From JAMQPK01 sp963782595 (GTDB taxonomy: Bacteria > Acidobacteriota > Vicinamibacteria > Vicinamibacterales > JAMQPK01), in NCBI GenBank assembly GCA_963782595.1, contig CAWAKJ010000003.1, positions 62,001 through 126,000 on the forward strand: a DNA stretch of 64,000 bases. The letters run 5' to 3'. This document shows positions 16,014 through 25,386 of this stretch, one piece after another (positions within the stretch are counted from its first letter, which is position 1; every line of letters starts with the position of its first letter). A program made the translations under genes and the position numbers. Below the pieces are notes generated by a model, which was not told where the DNA came from, ran no database searches, and worked only from the letters and a program-made list of their open reading frames with translations.

Positions 16014-18431
16014 ATGAGATGGACAGTGCAACACGCGTTTCGCAGGTTGAAGGCGAGTCCTGGGTTCACCACGATCGCCGTGCTGACGCTGGCGCTGGGC
16101 ATTGGCGGCGCTACTGCAATCTTCAGCGTCGCAGATGCGGTGGTGCTGCGGCCCCTTCCATATCACGATGCGGATCAGCTTGTCGTCATCTGGCAGGCGG
16201 ATCGCGATCGCAACCAGCCGTTTGTCGAGATCTCGTATCCAGCATTTCGCGCGTGGCGCGATCGAAGCCGTTTGTTCGAATCACTCGCGGCGATGTCGTC
16301 CGTCAACGACGAAACGATCCTCACCGGACGCGGCGAGCCGGTGGCGGTCGAAGGCCGTTGGGTGACCTCCGGTTTCTTCTCTGTGCTTGGCGTGGCACCC
16401 GCGATGGGCCGACCGCTTCGCTCCGAGGATGACAGGGCGGGTGCCGGCCCAGTGGTGGTCATCAGCCATCAGTTCTGGCGTGATCGGCTCTCGGGCGCTC
16501 GCGATGTGATCGGACGGCCGCTCACGCTCGACGGCAGACTCCACACTATCGTCGGGGTGATGCCTGCCGGATTCGCCTACCCGAAAGGTGCGGAGTATTG
16601 GGCGCCTCTGGGCCCGGCAGCGGGGCCGGCGGTTACCGAGAACCGGAATCTGTTCTGGATGATCGGTCTGGGGCGAACGCGCCCAGAAGCAACGCTCGAC
16701 ACCGCGCGCACCGAGTTGACCGGCATATTTCGGCAGACACATCGCCCTTACTTCGACCCGGATAGTTTCAGCGCCGTTCTTACGCCGCTGGCCCACACAA
16801 TTTTTGGTCCAACCCGCGCAGCGTTGTTCGGGCTTCTCGGCGCTGTTGCGCTCGTGCTTCTGATGGCGTGTGTGAACGTGGCCGGCCTGCTGCTCGTGCG
16901 CGCGACCACCCGCCACACTGACGTTGTTGTCCGGCAGGCTCTGGGCGCAACCCGGACGCGGCTGGCCATCGACGCCCTGGCGGAAACTCTTCTGCTGGCG
17001 CTTGCGGGCGGCGCTGGCGGACTGATGATCGCCGTCCTTGTGACGCCGCTGATTGTGGCCATGTCGCCTACCGACGTCCCGCGACTCGACGCGGTTGCCG
17101 TCGATGCCCGGGCGTACATGGTCGCCGCCGGTCTCTCTCTCGTCACCGCTCTGGCCTCGGCTCTCGCGCCGATTTCACTGACTCGCCGGATTTCGGCAGC
17201 CGAGCTTCCACAGCGCTCCGCGAACCGAATGATGTCAGGTCACACGCGTGTAGCTGCCACGCTCGTCGTCGCGGAGATCGCGATCGCCGTCATCGTGCTG
17301 GTTGCGGCAGGGCTCGTCGGACGCAGCTTCGTCAAACTGCGGGATGTTCCTCTCGGCTTCCAGCCCGACCAACTGCTGACCGTCAGAATCACTCCGAAGG
17401 GAGCGCGGTACGAAGACGCCGCGCGCGTGCGCGCGTTCTATCAGGAGCTGCTGCAGCGCGTGCGCAGCGAGCCCGGTGTGCGCTCGGCCGGTGCGATCAC
17501 CATCCGGCCGCTGTGGAGCACGGTCGGCTACGACTCGCCGTTCACACTCGAGGGGCAGTCCGAACCGGAAGCGCGCCGCAATCCACTGCTCAACCTGATG
17601 GCGGTGAGCACTGACTACTTCACGACGATGGGCATTGCCCTGCGTCAGGGTCGCGTCTTCACCGATCGCGACGCCGACGGTCAGCCGGGAGTCGTGGTTG
17701 TCGGCGAATCACTCGCCGCACGCATCTGGCCGGGCCAGAATCCGATTGGCAAACGGCTCAGGGTTCCGATGGGCGGTACGCGATACGAGAAGGATTCGTT
17801 CACCGTGATTGGTGTCGTCGCTGACGCGCGGTACCGCGAGCTCGAGGCAACCCGGCTCGATTTCTACATGTCGCATCTGCAGGCCGATGTCCGGCTCGGC
17901 TACCTGGCGCTGAGGACGGTGGGCGAGCCGTCTGCGCTTGTGCCCGTTCTTCGCGCGATTGTGCGAGACCTTGACGGCACTGTTCCACTGACCGAGGTTG
18001 CGTCGATGGAACAGCTTGTCTCTCAGGCGCTCGGCAGTCCTCGATTCACCGCGACCGTCCTGGCCGTGTTCGGCTTCATGGCGCTCGCCCTTGCCGCGCT
18101 TGGCGTCTACGGATTGCTCGCCTATACCGTGACGTCGCGCACGCAGGAGATTGGTCTTCGCATGGCGCTGGGCGCAAGGGCGCCCGACGTGCTGCGAAGC
18201 GTCCTCGGCAACACCATTCGTCTGACATTGACCGGCACCGCAATCGGGCTGGTGTTGGCGGCGATGCTGGTCCGGACGCTCGAGACATTGTTGTTCGGCA
18301 TCGCGCCGTCAGATCCCGCGACGTTCTCGGCAGTCCCAGCCGTGATCGTCCTGACCGCGCTCGTCGCGTGCTTCGCGCCCGCCTGGCGGGCCGTTCGCGT
18401 CGATCCTCTGGTTGCGCTCAAGTACGAGTGA
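16014..18431 (+). CDS. ADOP-type ABC transporter permease
   Basis: This is the second intact copy of the duplicated orphan permease family, about 805 aa. The N-terminal signature is FRRLKASPGFTTIAVLTLAL; then come MacB-type domain 1, FtsX block 1, MacB-type domain 2 and FtsX block 2, ending AWRAVRVDPLVALKYE. No ATPase gene is adjacent. ATG 16014 is preferred (AGGA about 10 nt upstream); a GTG about 18 bp earlier is in frame. Its N-terminus gives the comparison for the relic at 11736. Confidence 0.9.
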   Translation: MRWTVQHAFRRLKASPGFTTIAVLTLALGIGGATAIFSVADAVVLRPLPYHDADQLVVIWQADRDRNQPFVEISYPAFRAWRDRSRLFESLAAMSSVNDETILTGRGEPVAVEGRWVTSGFFSVLGVAPAMGRPLRSEDDRAGAGPVVVISHQFWRDRLSGARDVIGRPLTLDGRLHTIVGVMPAGFAYPKGAEYWAPLGPAAGPAVTENRNLFWMIGLGRTRPEATLDTARTELTGIFRQTHRPYFDPDSFSAVLTPLAHTIFGPTRAALFGLLGAVALVLLMACVNVAGLLLVRATTRHTDVVVRQALGATRTRLAIDALAETLLLALAGGAGGLMIAVLVTPLIVAMSPTDVPRLDAVAVDARAYMVAAGLSLVTALASALAPISLTRRISAAELPQRSANRMMSGHTRVAATLVVAEIAIAVIVLVAAGLVGRSFVKLRDVPLGFQPDQLLTVRITPKGARYEDAARVRAFYQELLQRVRSEPGVRSAGAITIRPLWSTVGYDSPFTLEGQSEPEARRNPLLNLMAVSTDYFTTMGIALRQGRVFTDRDADGQPGVVVVGESLAARIWPGQNPIGKRLRVPMGGTRYEKDSFTVIGVVADARYRELEATRLDFYMSHLQADVRLGYLALRTVGEPSALVPVLRAIVRDLDGTVPLTEVASMEQLVSQALGSPRFTATVLAVFGFMALALAALGVYGLLAYTVTSRTQEIGLRMALGARAPDVLRSVLGNTIRLTLTGTAIGLVLAAMLVRTLETLLFGIAPSDPATFSAVPAVIVLTALVACFAPAWRAVRVDPLVALKYE

Positions 18432-18513
18432 CGGAAAAGAACCAAGGCACGTCAAAAAAGAGCGCCGACAGCGCGACGTCGATGGGAACTCTGTGACTCC
18501 GTGCCTTCGTGGT

Positions 18514-19800
18514 TCAGATGTAGCTCAGCCAGACCGATTTGTGTCGCGCCTTCACACCCGCAAACCAGCGGCACAGCGGATACAGCCCCGCGACGATGGC
18601 CGCCCAGATGACGTAGACCACCCACAGGTCGTACCCGTAATCGGCGGGATATGCCACCAGCGGGGGCAGGATTGCCGGTGGCAGGAGCGACGGCGGCGGC
18701 CAGAACATGAAGTCGAAGCGGCCGTAGCGGATCCATGCGAGACCGATCGCGACGAGATGAATCGAGTACCAATGAAGGACGTAGTAGAAGAGTGGCACCC
18801 GTCCGAACACGAGCAGCGGATGGCGTTCGCCGACCACCACGCGATCGAGCCAGCTCAGTACGACGAGCGCCGGCCCCAGTGTGGCGAGCAGGAACAGCAG
18901 CGAAGGGGGATATTTCGACACTCGCAGAAACGAGAGCAGCGTCATCATGGGAGATGACTGCACGGACCACGGGCTCGGATCACCGTAGCCATTCACGAAC
19001 CGCAGCACGATGAACGCGGCCGTGAGCCCCAAACCCAGCCGCACCAGGACCCGCTGGCGTCGATGAGGCTCGAGATCGAACACACGACCGAAGCAGTAAC
19101 CCGCCGACATCACCCCGACCCACGGGACGAGCGGATAGACGGCCAAGGCGATGCGGCCGCCGGGAAGTTGCACAATCGCGGGACCTTCATGAAGGATTTT
19201 CCACAGCCATCCGAATGAGGTTAGATCATCAGCACGAATGCCGTCGAAGAGGTTGTGCGCGGTAATCATCGTGAGGCTGAAGATGACGAGCGCGCGCCAG
19301 GGCAGATAGATCAGAAGCGACAGCGCAATCAGTGACCAGCCGATCGCCCAGATCACCTGCCACACCACGACGCGATACGTGAGGTTGAACGTGGGGCCGA
19401 AGAGCACGAACGTCATCTCCACGACGACCAGCCACAATCCTCGCGTCCACAGGAACCGGGAAACAGCCGAAGTGCTCATCCCGCGCCGGGTTGCGAGGTA
19501 ACACCCGGTGCCGGCGAGAAACACGAAGACCGGCGCACAGAAGTGTGTGATCCAGCGTGTGAAGAACAGCGCGGCGCTCGTGCGGGTCAGATCTTCCGGT
19601 GAGAAGTGCTGAGCGCCGTAGTGGAAGAAATCGCGGATGTGATCGAGCGCCATGATGACCATGACGATGCCGCGCAGGACGTCGACCGACTGGATGCGCG
19701 GCCGGGCGCTTGCAACTCCTGGCCCCATTGCGGTGACCGGGCGAACGGCAGTGGTGGCCACTGGGCGAGAAATATAGATCAACTCCGGCGAGATTCGCAT
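18514..19800 (-). CDS. DUF1624 / heparan-alpha-glucosaminide acetyltransferase-like membrane protein
   Basis: The 428-aa protein has about 10 membrane helices. The first block SVDVLRGIVMVIMALDHIRD (about 38-57) is the hallmark of DUF1624, related to the lysosomal HGSNAT acetyltransferase. A downstream HFCAPVFVFLAGTGCYL fits too. Bacterial members are inner-membrane proteins presumed to move acyl groups onto sugars, but substrates are unknown. The region converges with the ADOP gene, 82 bp between stops. Confidence 0.85.
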   Translation of the reverse strand: MRISPELIYISRPVATTAVRPVTAMGPGVASARPRIQSVDVLRGIVMVIMALDHIRDFFHYGAQHFSPEDLTRTSAALFFTRWITHFCAPVFVFLAGTGCYLATRRGMSTSAVSRFLWTRGLWLVVVEMTFVLFGPTFNLTYRVVVWQVIWAIGWSLIALSLLIYLPWRALVIFSLTMITAHNLFDGIRADDLTSFGWLWKILHEGPAIVQLPGGRIALAVYPLVPWVGVMSAGYCFGRVFDLEPHRRQRVLVRLGLGLTAAFIVLRFVNGYGDPSPWSVQSSPMMTLLSFLRVSKYPPSLLFLLATLGPALVVLSWLDRVVVGERHPLLVFGRVPLFYYVLHWYSIHLVAIGLAWIRYGRFDFMFWPPPSLLPPAILPPLVAYPADYGYDLWVVYVIWAAIVAGLYPLCRWFAGVKARHKSVWLSYI

Positions 19801-19829
19801 TCCGGCGGCCGAATCTCAGACGTGAGCCG

Positions 19830-19847
19830 GTGTGCGTTTCAGCACAC
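19830..19847. promoter_or_regulatory. candidate Crp/Fnr-type operator (TGTGC-N6-GCACA)
   Basis: TGTGC-GTTTCA-GCACA is a perfect dyad centred at 19838.5, exactly 42.5 bp upstream of the ATG of the small membrane protein gene at 19881. The expected -10 position reads AAGTTG, which is weak; GATAAG at 19866 is an alternative. Confidence 0.55.
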
Positions 19848-19880
19848 CGGCGACCGGGGATTTCCGATAAGTTGAGAACC

Positions 19881-20033
19881 ATGATAGTGACATTGATTCT
19901 CGTCGCCCTGCTGGCGTTGACTATCGTGGTCCTTCGCTGGTTGTCCGGGCGCGGACGCATCATTACCACTGGCTCGCTTGGCTCGGTCAGTCAACAATGG
20001 CTGGCGGAGTATCGACAGGATCACGGCTGGTAG
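19881..20033 (+). CDS. small membrane protein with QWLAEYRQDH tail
   Basis: The 50-aa protein has one N-terminal helix (MIVTLILVALLALTIVVLRW) and a short basic segment. It ends GSVSQQWLAEYRQDHGW. A paralogue at 25831-25971 shares the tail almost exactly with an unrelated helix sequence, so the tail is probably the functional part. I do not know a named family. ATG 19881 is chosen because homology starts there and because the operator spacing is the same as for its paralogue. No ribosome site is evident. Confidence 0.7.
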   Translation: MIVTLILVALLALTIVVLRWLSGRGRIITTGSLGSVSQQWLAEYRQDHGW

Positions 20034-20037
20034 ATGC

Positions 20038-20060
20038 ACTCTCTGCCATCATCCCTCTGC
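20038..20060 (+). repeat. second copy of the 23-nt post-stop word
   Basis: It differs from 7438-7460 at one base and also starts 4 nt after a TAG stop. CCTCTGC words follow it in tandem. Confidence 0.5.
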
Positions 20061-20087
20061 CCTCTGCCCTGACAGGTTCTTCTCCGA

Positions 20088-21173
20088 TTAGCGTCGCACT
20101 ACATACCAGTTGTTCTGCACGTCGTGCGCGAGGCGATTCACCGTGACCGAGCGGAAGCCGGCCCGGCGTAGGTACTCCTGCGTCTTCTCCTCACCCCACA
20201 TCGCGCCAAGCCCCTCGCCGCCCTGTGCGAGCGATACCGTCATGCAGTGCATGCACGAAACGGTGTAGAGCAGCGTGCCGAGTGGATGTCCGATGTCCTT
20301 GTGCACATGACCAGTGCCGGAGATGTCCTGCATCAGGTACACACCGTCGGGCTTGAGCGTCCGCCGGATGCCGTTCAAGACGTTCAGCGGCCTGGCCTGA
20401 TCATGAATGGCGTCGAACGTCGTCACGAGATCGAAGGCGTCAGCTTCGGCCGTGCGATCGAAATCGCTGAGGTCGCGCGCCACGTACTCGATGTTGACGA
20501 GTCCCGCGGCCTGACGCCGTGCATAGCCCGTGGCCTCTTCGGAGAGATCCATGCCTGTGAAGCGGCTGTTCGGATACTGCGATGCCAGCCGCTGCAGGAT
20601 TCGCCCTCTGCCGCACCCGAGGTCGAGGACGCGGATGCCCTGCTCGAGCCGCGCTGTGAGCCCCGGGACGAGCGGCAGAATGTGGGACTCGAGCGACGAC
20701 AGCACCGATTGCCCGCTGTCTTCCTCCATCACCTCATGGAATCGCGTGAACTTCTCATAGGGCACACCTCCGCCGTTCCTGAAGCATCCAACGATGTCGT
20801 CTTCCACTCGCCCGAGCTCGCCGATGTACTGTGCAAATACGGCCATGTTGTCGGCCGCCGCCGCGCGAGTGAGCGAAGCGGCGTGCTCCTCGGGCAGGTG
20901 GTAACGGCCAGACAACGGGTCGTACTGGACGACTTGCGCGGTCACCATCGCGCCGAGCCACTCTCGTACGTACCGGGCGTTCAGGCCAGCTTGCGCGCCA
21001 ATCTCGTCGCTGGTTGCAGGCGCGAGGCGGCTCATCGCGTCGAATAGCCCGGTGCGATGGCCAATAGAGACCATGAGGCAGAGCGCCCCGTCGTTCAGCG
21101 CGCGAAGCAGACGGTCCGCAAATGGCAGGGTCTGCGTGGTTTCAAGTTCCTCTGTGTGTACGGCTTCGGTCAT
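20088..21173 (-). CDS. class I SAM-dependent methyltransferase with winged-helix N-terminus
   Basis: The 361-aa protein starts with a helical, winged-helix-like domain (about 20-110: LCLMVSIGHRTGLFDAMSRL, LNARYVREWLGAMVTAQVV). A Rossmann methyltransferase domain follows, with motif I VLDLGCGRGRILQRLA (about 188-203), the acidic GMDLSEEA and FDLVTTFDAIHD. This layout resembles the Rv2258c-type methyltransferases. The substrate is unknown. GGAGGATCGCG precedes ATG 21173. It is divergent from the AraC-type regulator (85 bp), which is a candidate regulator. Confidence 0.85.
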   Translation of the reverse strand: MTEAVHTEELETTQTLPFADRLLRALNDGALCLMVSIGHRTGLFDAMSRLAPATSDEIGAQAGLNARYVREWLGAMVTAQVVQYDPLSGRYHLPEEHAASLTRAAAADNMAVFAQYIGELGRVEDDIVGCFRNGGGVPYEKFTRFHEVMEEDSGQSVLSSLESHILPLVPGLTARLEQGIRVLDLGCGRGRILQRLASQYPNSRFTGMDLSEEATGYARRQAAGLVNIEYVARDLSDFDRTAEADAFDLVTTFDAIHDQARPLNVLNGIRRTLKPDGVYLMQDISGTGHVHKDIGHPLGTLLYTVSCMHCMTVSLAQGGEGLGAMWGEEKTQEYLRRAGFRSVTVNRLAHDVQNNWYVVRR

Positions 21174-21258
21174 CGCGATCCTCCTCCTGGAACAAAGCGT
21201 AGTCCTCTCGCACGCGATCGGCTAGAGTCGAACAGGTCACTTTAGGGACGGATCTGCC

Positions 21259-22293
21259 ATGCCCGACTCGCCTCAACCGCTGGTGGTCGCCATTCTCGCG
21301 GTGCCTGAATCCACGGCGTCGACCCTTTACGGGATGTACGAAATCCTCGAGTCGCCGGGCCGCGACTGGAGCCTTCTCACGACCGGTACGCCGGGGGAGC
21401 CCCGCATCCGGCCGGTTATCGCGTCAGCGCGGGAAGGGCCTTTTCGAGCCCGCAACGGCCTGTGGATCGAGCCAGGATGTACGCTCGACGAGTGCCCGGC
21501 GCCGGACGTCGTGGCGATTCCCGATTTGATGATCCTGCCCGATGAAGATCTCTCGGGCAGGTATTCCACGGAATCGCAATGGCTGCGCGATCAGTATGCG
21601 TCGGGCTGCACGCTGGCCACGGCCTGCACCGGCGCGTGGATTCTTGCCGAGGCCGGGCTGCTCGATGGCCAGGACGCGACGACGCATTGGGCGTACTGTG
21701 ATGCGATGTGCGCGAAATATCCGACTGTGCGCTTGCACCCCAACCGTTCGCTGGTCGTCTCTGGCGAGGGACGGCTCATCATGGCCGGCGGGGGATCGTC
21801 GTGGCACGACCTGGCGCTCTTTCTCATTGCCCGGTTCGTCGGAGCTGAAGAAGCGATGCGTGTCGCGCGCCTTCAACTACTTGACTGGCACGATGCCGGC
21901 CAGCAGCCGTTTGCGGCACTGATGCGCAGCAGGCAGGTGAACGACGCTGTCATCGCGCGATGCCAGGAGTGGATTGCGCGACACTACACCACTGATTCGC
22001 CCGTTGCGGCGATGGCTCAGCTGAGCGGGCTGGCAGAACGATCGTTCAAACGGCGCTTCGCGCAGGCACTTGGCATGCCGCCGATCGAGTACGTGCATGC
22101 GCTTCGCCTCGAGGAGTCGAAGCGCATGCTGGAAACCAGTCCTCTGCCGCTCGACGAGATCGCGTGCCGCGTCGGATACGAAGACGCCACGTTCCTGGGC
22201 CGGCTCTTCCGGCGCAAGGTCGGTCTCACGCCGGCGCAATATCGAAAGCGCTTCCGTGCGCTTCGGCGCGCGCTCGACGGTGGCGCGGGGTGA
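21259..22293 (+). CDS. GlxA-type AraC-family regulator (DJ-1/PfpI plus HTH)
   Basis: The 344-aa protein combines a DJ-1/PfpI-like domain (about 8-195) with a C-terminal AraC double HTH (about 235-335). The nucleophile-elbow region is ATACTGAWILAEAGLLDG, with a cysteine at the expected site. The HTH shows IARCQEWIARHYTTDSPVAA, LAERSFKRRFAQALG and a final VGYEDATFLGRLFRRKVGLT. GlxA-like regulators sense small molecules or pass on nitrogen and quaternary-amine signals. The divergent methyltransferase is the likely target. A REP-like palindrome follows 12 bp after the stop. Confidence 0.85.
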   Translation: MPDSPQPLVVAILAVPESTASTLYGMYEILESPGRDWSLLTTGTPGEPRIRPVIASAREGPFRARNGLWIEPGCTLDECPAPDVVAIPDLMILPDEDLSGRYSTESQWLRDQYASGCTLATACTGAWILAEAGLLDGQDATTHWAYCDAMCAKYPTVRLHPNRSLVVSGEGRLIMAGGGSSWHDLALFLIARFVGAEEAMRVARLQLLDWHDAGQQPFAALMRSRQVNDAVIARCQEWIARHYTTDSPVAAMAQLSGLAERSFKRRFAQALGMPPIEYVHALRLEESKRMLETSPLPLDEIACRVGYEDATFLGRLFRRKVGLTPAQYRKRFRALRRALDGGAG

Positions 22294-22305
22294 CGGAAAT
22301 AGGTC

Positions 22306-22340
22306 GTAGGGCGGGTCTTGTCGTTCAAGACCCGCCCCAC
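22306..22340. repeat. REP-like palindrome, second copy
   Basis: GTAGGGCGGGTCTTG, a 5-nt loop, then CAAGACCCGCCCCAC, an almost perfect 15-bp stem. It shares the left arm with 4510-4539 and 45196-45224. It lies between two same-strand genes. Confidence 0.8.
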
Positions 22341-22361
22341 GCACGCACGGAGAACATTCGC

Positions 22362-23390
22362 ATGCGCGCAATCTGTCTGTTGTCGGCGCTCGTGCTGGGT
22401 CTGGCGCTCACCCACGCTCAGCAGAAGCAGGCGCCCAAGTTCGACGAGCGGGTGGAGGTCGAGCGCGTCGTGGTCGATGTGCGCGTGCTGGACAACGCGG
22501 GCAACCCGGTGACGGGACTGGGCGTCGATGATTTCAGCGTGAGAATCGGCCGATCGCCGGTTCCTATCGAATCAGCAATGTGGGTGGGTGGCGACACGAC
22601 GGAGACCACGGGAACCACGGAGCCCGCGGAGAGCCCCGGCGGTCCGGATGGCCGCCTGATCATTTTCCTGATTCAGAAGGATTTCGAGCCCTCGCGCATG
22701 GTCGGGCTGATGCGGATGCTCATCGAGGGCCGGAACTTCATCGAGGAGCTGACTCCGCGCGATCGCGTGGCGGTGCTGTCGTTCGATACGCAATTGAAGA
22801 TCTGGCTCGATTTCACGCACGAGCGAGAGCCGCTGCGTCGCATTCTGCAGCGCGGAATCTTGCTGGAGCATCCCCATCCGGTTGCCGGAACGTCAGACGT
22901 ATCGCTGATGCGGAGGCTGGATCCGTCGAAGGCCGCCAGAACGTACACAATCGAAAAGGCGTTGCTGGCGATTGCCGAAGCGCTGAACGGTGTGCCCGGC
23001 GCCAAGTCGATCGTGCTGCTCGGCCACGGCTTCGGTCGACTCGGGTTCACAGGCGTCACCATGGAACATGGGTACGAAGAGGCGCGCGATGCGCTGCTCG
23101 CGGCGCGTACGTCTGTCTTCTCGCTCGACGTCACCAACGCCGACTATCACTCTCTCGAGGCCGGTCTAAAACTGATCTCGCGCGATACCGGCGGCTTCTT
23201 CGCGCGTACGCATCTCTTCGTGGGACAGGCCATGAAGCGTCTGGCCGGCGCAATCGCCGGCTACTACGTGCTGTTCCTCGAAGAGCCGGATGTTCGGCCG
23301 GGGACGCACGAGATCCATGTGCGGCTGACGCGCCGGCAGGGAACGATCTTCGCGAAACACACCTACGTGAAGCCGGAATCAGGACGGTAG
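22362..23390 (+). CDS. VWFA-related acidobacterial domain protein
   Basis: The 342-aa exported protein has a short signal peptide (MRAICLLSALVLGLALTHAQ) and a VWFA-related domain over nearly the whole chain: VEVERVVVDVRVLDNAGNPV, GRLIIFLIQKDFEP, DRVAVLSFDTQLKIWLDFTH, and later KSIVLLGHGFGR. It is the shorter paralogue of 7499-9553. GGAGA lies 9 nt before ATG 22362; the open frame extends upstream through the palindrome but that part is not protein-like. Its end overlaps the DUF3014 gene end by 12 bp. Confidence 0.8.
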   Translation: MRAICLLSALVLGLALTHAQQKQAPKFDERVEVERVVVDVRVLDNAGNPVTGLGVDDFSVRIGRSPVPIESAMWVGGDTTETTGTTEPAESPGGPDGRLIIFLIQKDFEPSRMVGLMRMLIEGRNFIEELTPRDRVAVLSFDTQLKIWLDFTHEREPLRRILQRGILLEHPHPVAGTSDVSLMRRLDPSKAARTYTIEKALLAIAEALNGVPGAKSIVLLGHGFGRLGFTGVTMEHGYEEARDALLAARTSVFSLDVTNADYHSLEAGLKLISRDTGGFFARTHLFVGQAMKRLAGAIAGYYVLFLEEPDVRPGTHEIHVRLTRRQGTIFAKHTYVKPESGR

Positions 23391-24269
23391 GCGCGCTTCC
23401 GGAATACCCAACGCGAGCGCGATCTTGCGCAGGGCCTGTTGCGCAATCTGTACGTTACGGGGTCCGAAGCGCAGAAAGTGCTTCTGACTTGCCGTCAGGT
23501 TCTCGAGCTTTGGATCTTCGAAGGCGTACACAATCCCATGTGGTACGACGGACACCGGATCGTTGACGACAGGTGTGCTCAGCAGCTTCACGATGGCGCG
23601 CTCGAGTGTGGCGTCGAACGACGTGTTGCCGTACCCCAGGTCGCGATGGGCCTGTTCGATGAGGGGCTTGAGCGTCGCATATAGCCGCGCACTGCCGGCC
23701 GGATCGACTGCCGCGATGGCCGAGGCGAGCGGCGTGTATCGTTCATAGCTCCGCGGATCGATAATCAATTCGCCGTGCGGATCGACAATCAATTTGCGCT
23801 GTTTATCGAGAACCTGGAAACGCGCGGAGGGGCGCAGCTTCGAGAGATGGACGGCTGGACGTTCTCCTTCAGCAATGTTCGCGACGACCACGGTGAAATT
23901 GCGGACGAGGCCGTCGGTGGCGAGCCACGCGGCCACGCTGGGATTCGACGAGAGCGACGACACGAGCTTGCGTACGATGAGGTCGCTTTGATCAATCGGC
24001 GGGAGATCGATCGCCATCGGATCGCCCCCCAGAGAAGTGCGCGAATCGGCGGCGGGACCGGGCGGTTTTGGCGCCACGCGGCTCTCGGTGGCCGGCGCGG
24101 GATCCCCTGGAGCGGTGTCCATAATGTAGACCACGGCGCCGGCCACCGCGACCAGCAGCGCCGCTGCGATCCACAGCTTGGAGATCTTCGGCCGCTCGGG
24201 TGACGGCACCTCGGGCGACGGCCCTTCGGGCGACGGTCGGAGTTCGTAGTCCAGAGGATGTTCTGCCAT
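23379..24269 (-). CDS. DUF3014-domain membrane protein
   Basis: The 296-aa protein has a short Pro/Ser-rich cytosolic start and one membrane helix at about 32-50 (LWIAAALLVAVAGAVVYIMD). A large extracytoplasmic part (about 90-290) matches DUF3014: LPPIDQSDLIVRKLVSSLSS, AAWLATDGLVRNFTVVVANI, YERYTPLASAIAAVDPAGSA. Function is unknown. The SYLF gene lies 12 bp upstream on the same strand, so the two may be cotranscribed. Confidence 0.85.
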   Translation of the reverse strand: MAEHPLDYELRPSPEGPSPEVPSPERPKISKLWIAAALLVAVAGAVVYIMDTAPGDPAPATESRVAPKPPGPAADSRTSLGGDPMAIDLPPIDQSDLIVRKLVSSLSSNPSVAAWLATDGLVRNFTVVVANIAEGERPAVHLSKLRPSARFQVLDKQRKLIVDPHGELIIDPRSYERYTPLASAIAAVDPAGSARLYATLKPLIEQAHRDLGYGNTSFDATLERAIVKLLSTPVVNDPVSVVPHGIVYAFEDPKLENLTASQKHFLRFGPRNVQIAQQALRKIALALGIPEARLPS

Positions 24270-24281
24270 CCTCCTTTTGTA

Positions 24282-24983
24282 TCACCTTACGTTCGGAATG
24301 TGGGCCTTCAATGCGCCGAGCCACTGGTCCACGACTTCCGGTGATTGGGGCGTCTTCGCCTGGCCGTCCAGCACCACCTGGCGAGTCCGGAATCGCTGGC
24401 CATAGAAATCCCGATTCGCATCCTGATCTTCACGAATGGACGAGCCGTTCAGGCTGACGCCCGCAAACAGCCCGCGCGCCCTCGAGTAGCTGAGAATCTC
24501 GGCGCGCATTTGTACGTCGGTGGACGCTTCGGCGCTCCGGCCAACGGGACCCACCGCGGCCGAGGCGTCGCCGCCGATCTTGAACTGGTTCCGCAGCAGA
24601 TTCTCCACGCCGCGCCGGTTCATGATGACGAGCACGATGTCGACCGCCTGTCCGCCGATCTGCGCACCAAAGCTGGCGCCCGTCAGAGTGAGAAATGCCG
24701 GTGGGGACCATGTCCCGCTTTCGCGCTGTCTGACGCTCAGGATTCCGCGTCCGCGATGACCACCGACGATGAAGCCACCTTTCAGTGTGGACGGAAAAAT
24801 GGCAATCGCTTCGGCTTTTTCGAGGACGGATCCGGGAATGGCCTTGTCTGGCGCGGCCATGATTTCATCGAACACCGTGCGTGATTCGCGAATGCGATCT
24901 GCCTGATCGGACTGGGCCTGCGCCTGAGGCGCCAGAGCAAGAATAGTGAGCGTGACGAGGGCGAACGTCGTTGTGAATGACAT
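24282..24983 (-). CDS. SYLF-domain (Ysc84) lipid-binding protein
   Basis: The 233-aa exported protein has a signal peptide (MSFTTTFALVTLTILALAPQAQA) and a SYLF domain (about 30-215) with KAEAIAIFPSTLKGGFIVGG, GTWSPPAFLTLTGASFGAQI and a LLRNQFKIGGDASAAVGPVG block. SYLF domains bind phosphoinositides or other lipids; secreted bacterial forms have no fixed role. Confidence 0.9.
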   Translation of the reverse strand: MSFTTTFALVTLTILALAPQAQAQSDQADRIRESRTVFDEIMAAPDKAIPGSVLEKAEAIAIFPSTLKGGFIVGGHRGRGILSVRQRESGTWSPPAFLTLTGASFGAQIGGQAVDIVLVIMNRRGVENLLRNQFKIGGDASAAVGPVGRSAEASTDVQMRAEILSYSRARGLFAGVSLNGSSIREDQDANRDFYGQRFRTRQVVLDGQAKTPQSPEVVDQWLGALKAHIPNVR

Positions 24984-25009
24984 TCGACCAAGATATCACT
25001 GTTCAGCGG

Positions 25010-25165
25010 TCATCGTGGGAGTGTGCGTGTGCGCGCATCGGCTGAGGCCACCTCATCCGTCTTTTCCCGAAGTCGAGCCACCAGCAACCGAACCCGCTGC
25101 CGATAGAGCACCTTGCGTTTTCGGTTCTTCTGGAATCGAGCCCGGTCGCCGTTTCGTTCCGACAT
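25010..25165 (-). CDS. small basic 51-aa protein
   Basis: The product is MSERNGDRARFQKNRKRKVL followed by YRQRVRLLVARLREKTDEVA and a short tail. It is strongly basic and helical, of a kind that could bind nucleic acid or ribosomes, but I know no characterised member. Its ATG overlaps the stop of the upstream gene (TAATG). It is the last gene of the micro-operon that starts at 25971. Confidence 0.65.
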   Translation of the reverse strand: MSERNGDRARFQKNRKRKVLYRQRVRLLVARLREKTDEVASADARTRTLPR

Positions 25166-25386
25166 TACGCTTGGCTCCTTTCCACATCGTGCCGCGCGAG
25201 TTCAGGCGCGACTCCGTCTCGCTGCCTGCGACGCTCGAGGAAGTCGGCGTAAGGCACGATGATCTCCGCTGGTGTGACAGGCGTCGCTGGTTGTTCAGGT
25301 TCGACCGACGGCGTCGGCATTGCCGGGCTCACGCCGCCGTCTTCTTGAAGAGCGGGTGCAGGGCATGGAACTGGCGGCCGCGTCAT
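25165..25386 (-). CDS. Pro-rich 73-aa protein
   Basis: It starts MTRPPVPCPAPALQEDGGVS and continues through a Pro/Val/Glu linker to IIVPYADFLERRRQRDGVAP. The YADFLERRRQR segment looks like a short conserved helix. Its ATG overlaps the upstream stop (ATGA) and its stop overlaps the next ATG (TAATG), which supports all three small genes being real. Confidence 0.6.
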   Translation of the reverse strand: MTRPPVPCPAPALQEDGGVSPAMPTPSVEPEQPATPVTPAEIIVPYADFLERRRQRDGVAPELARHDVERSQA

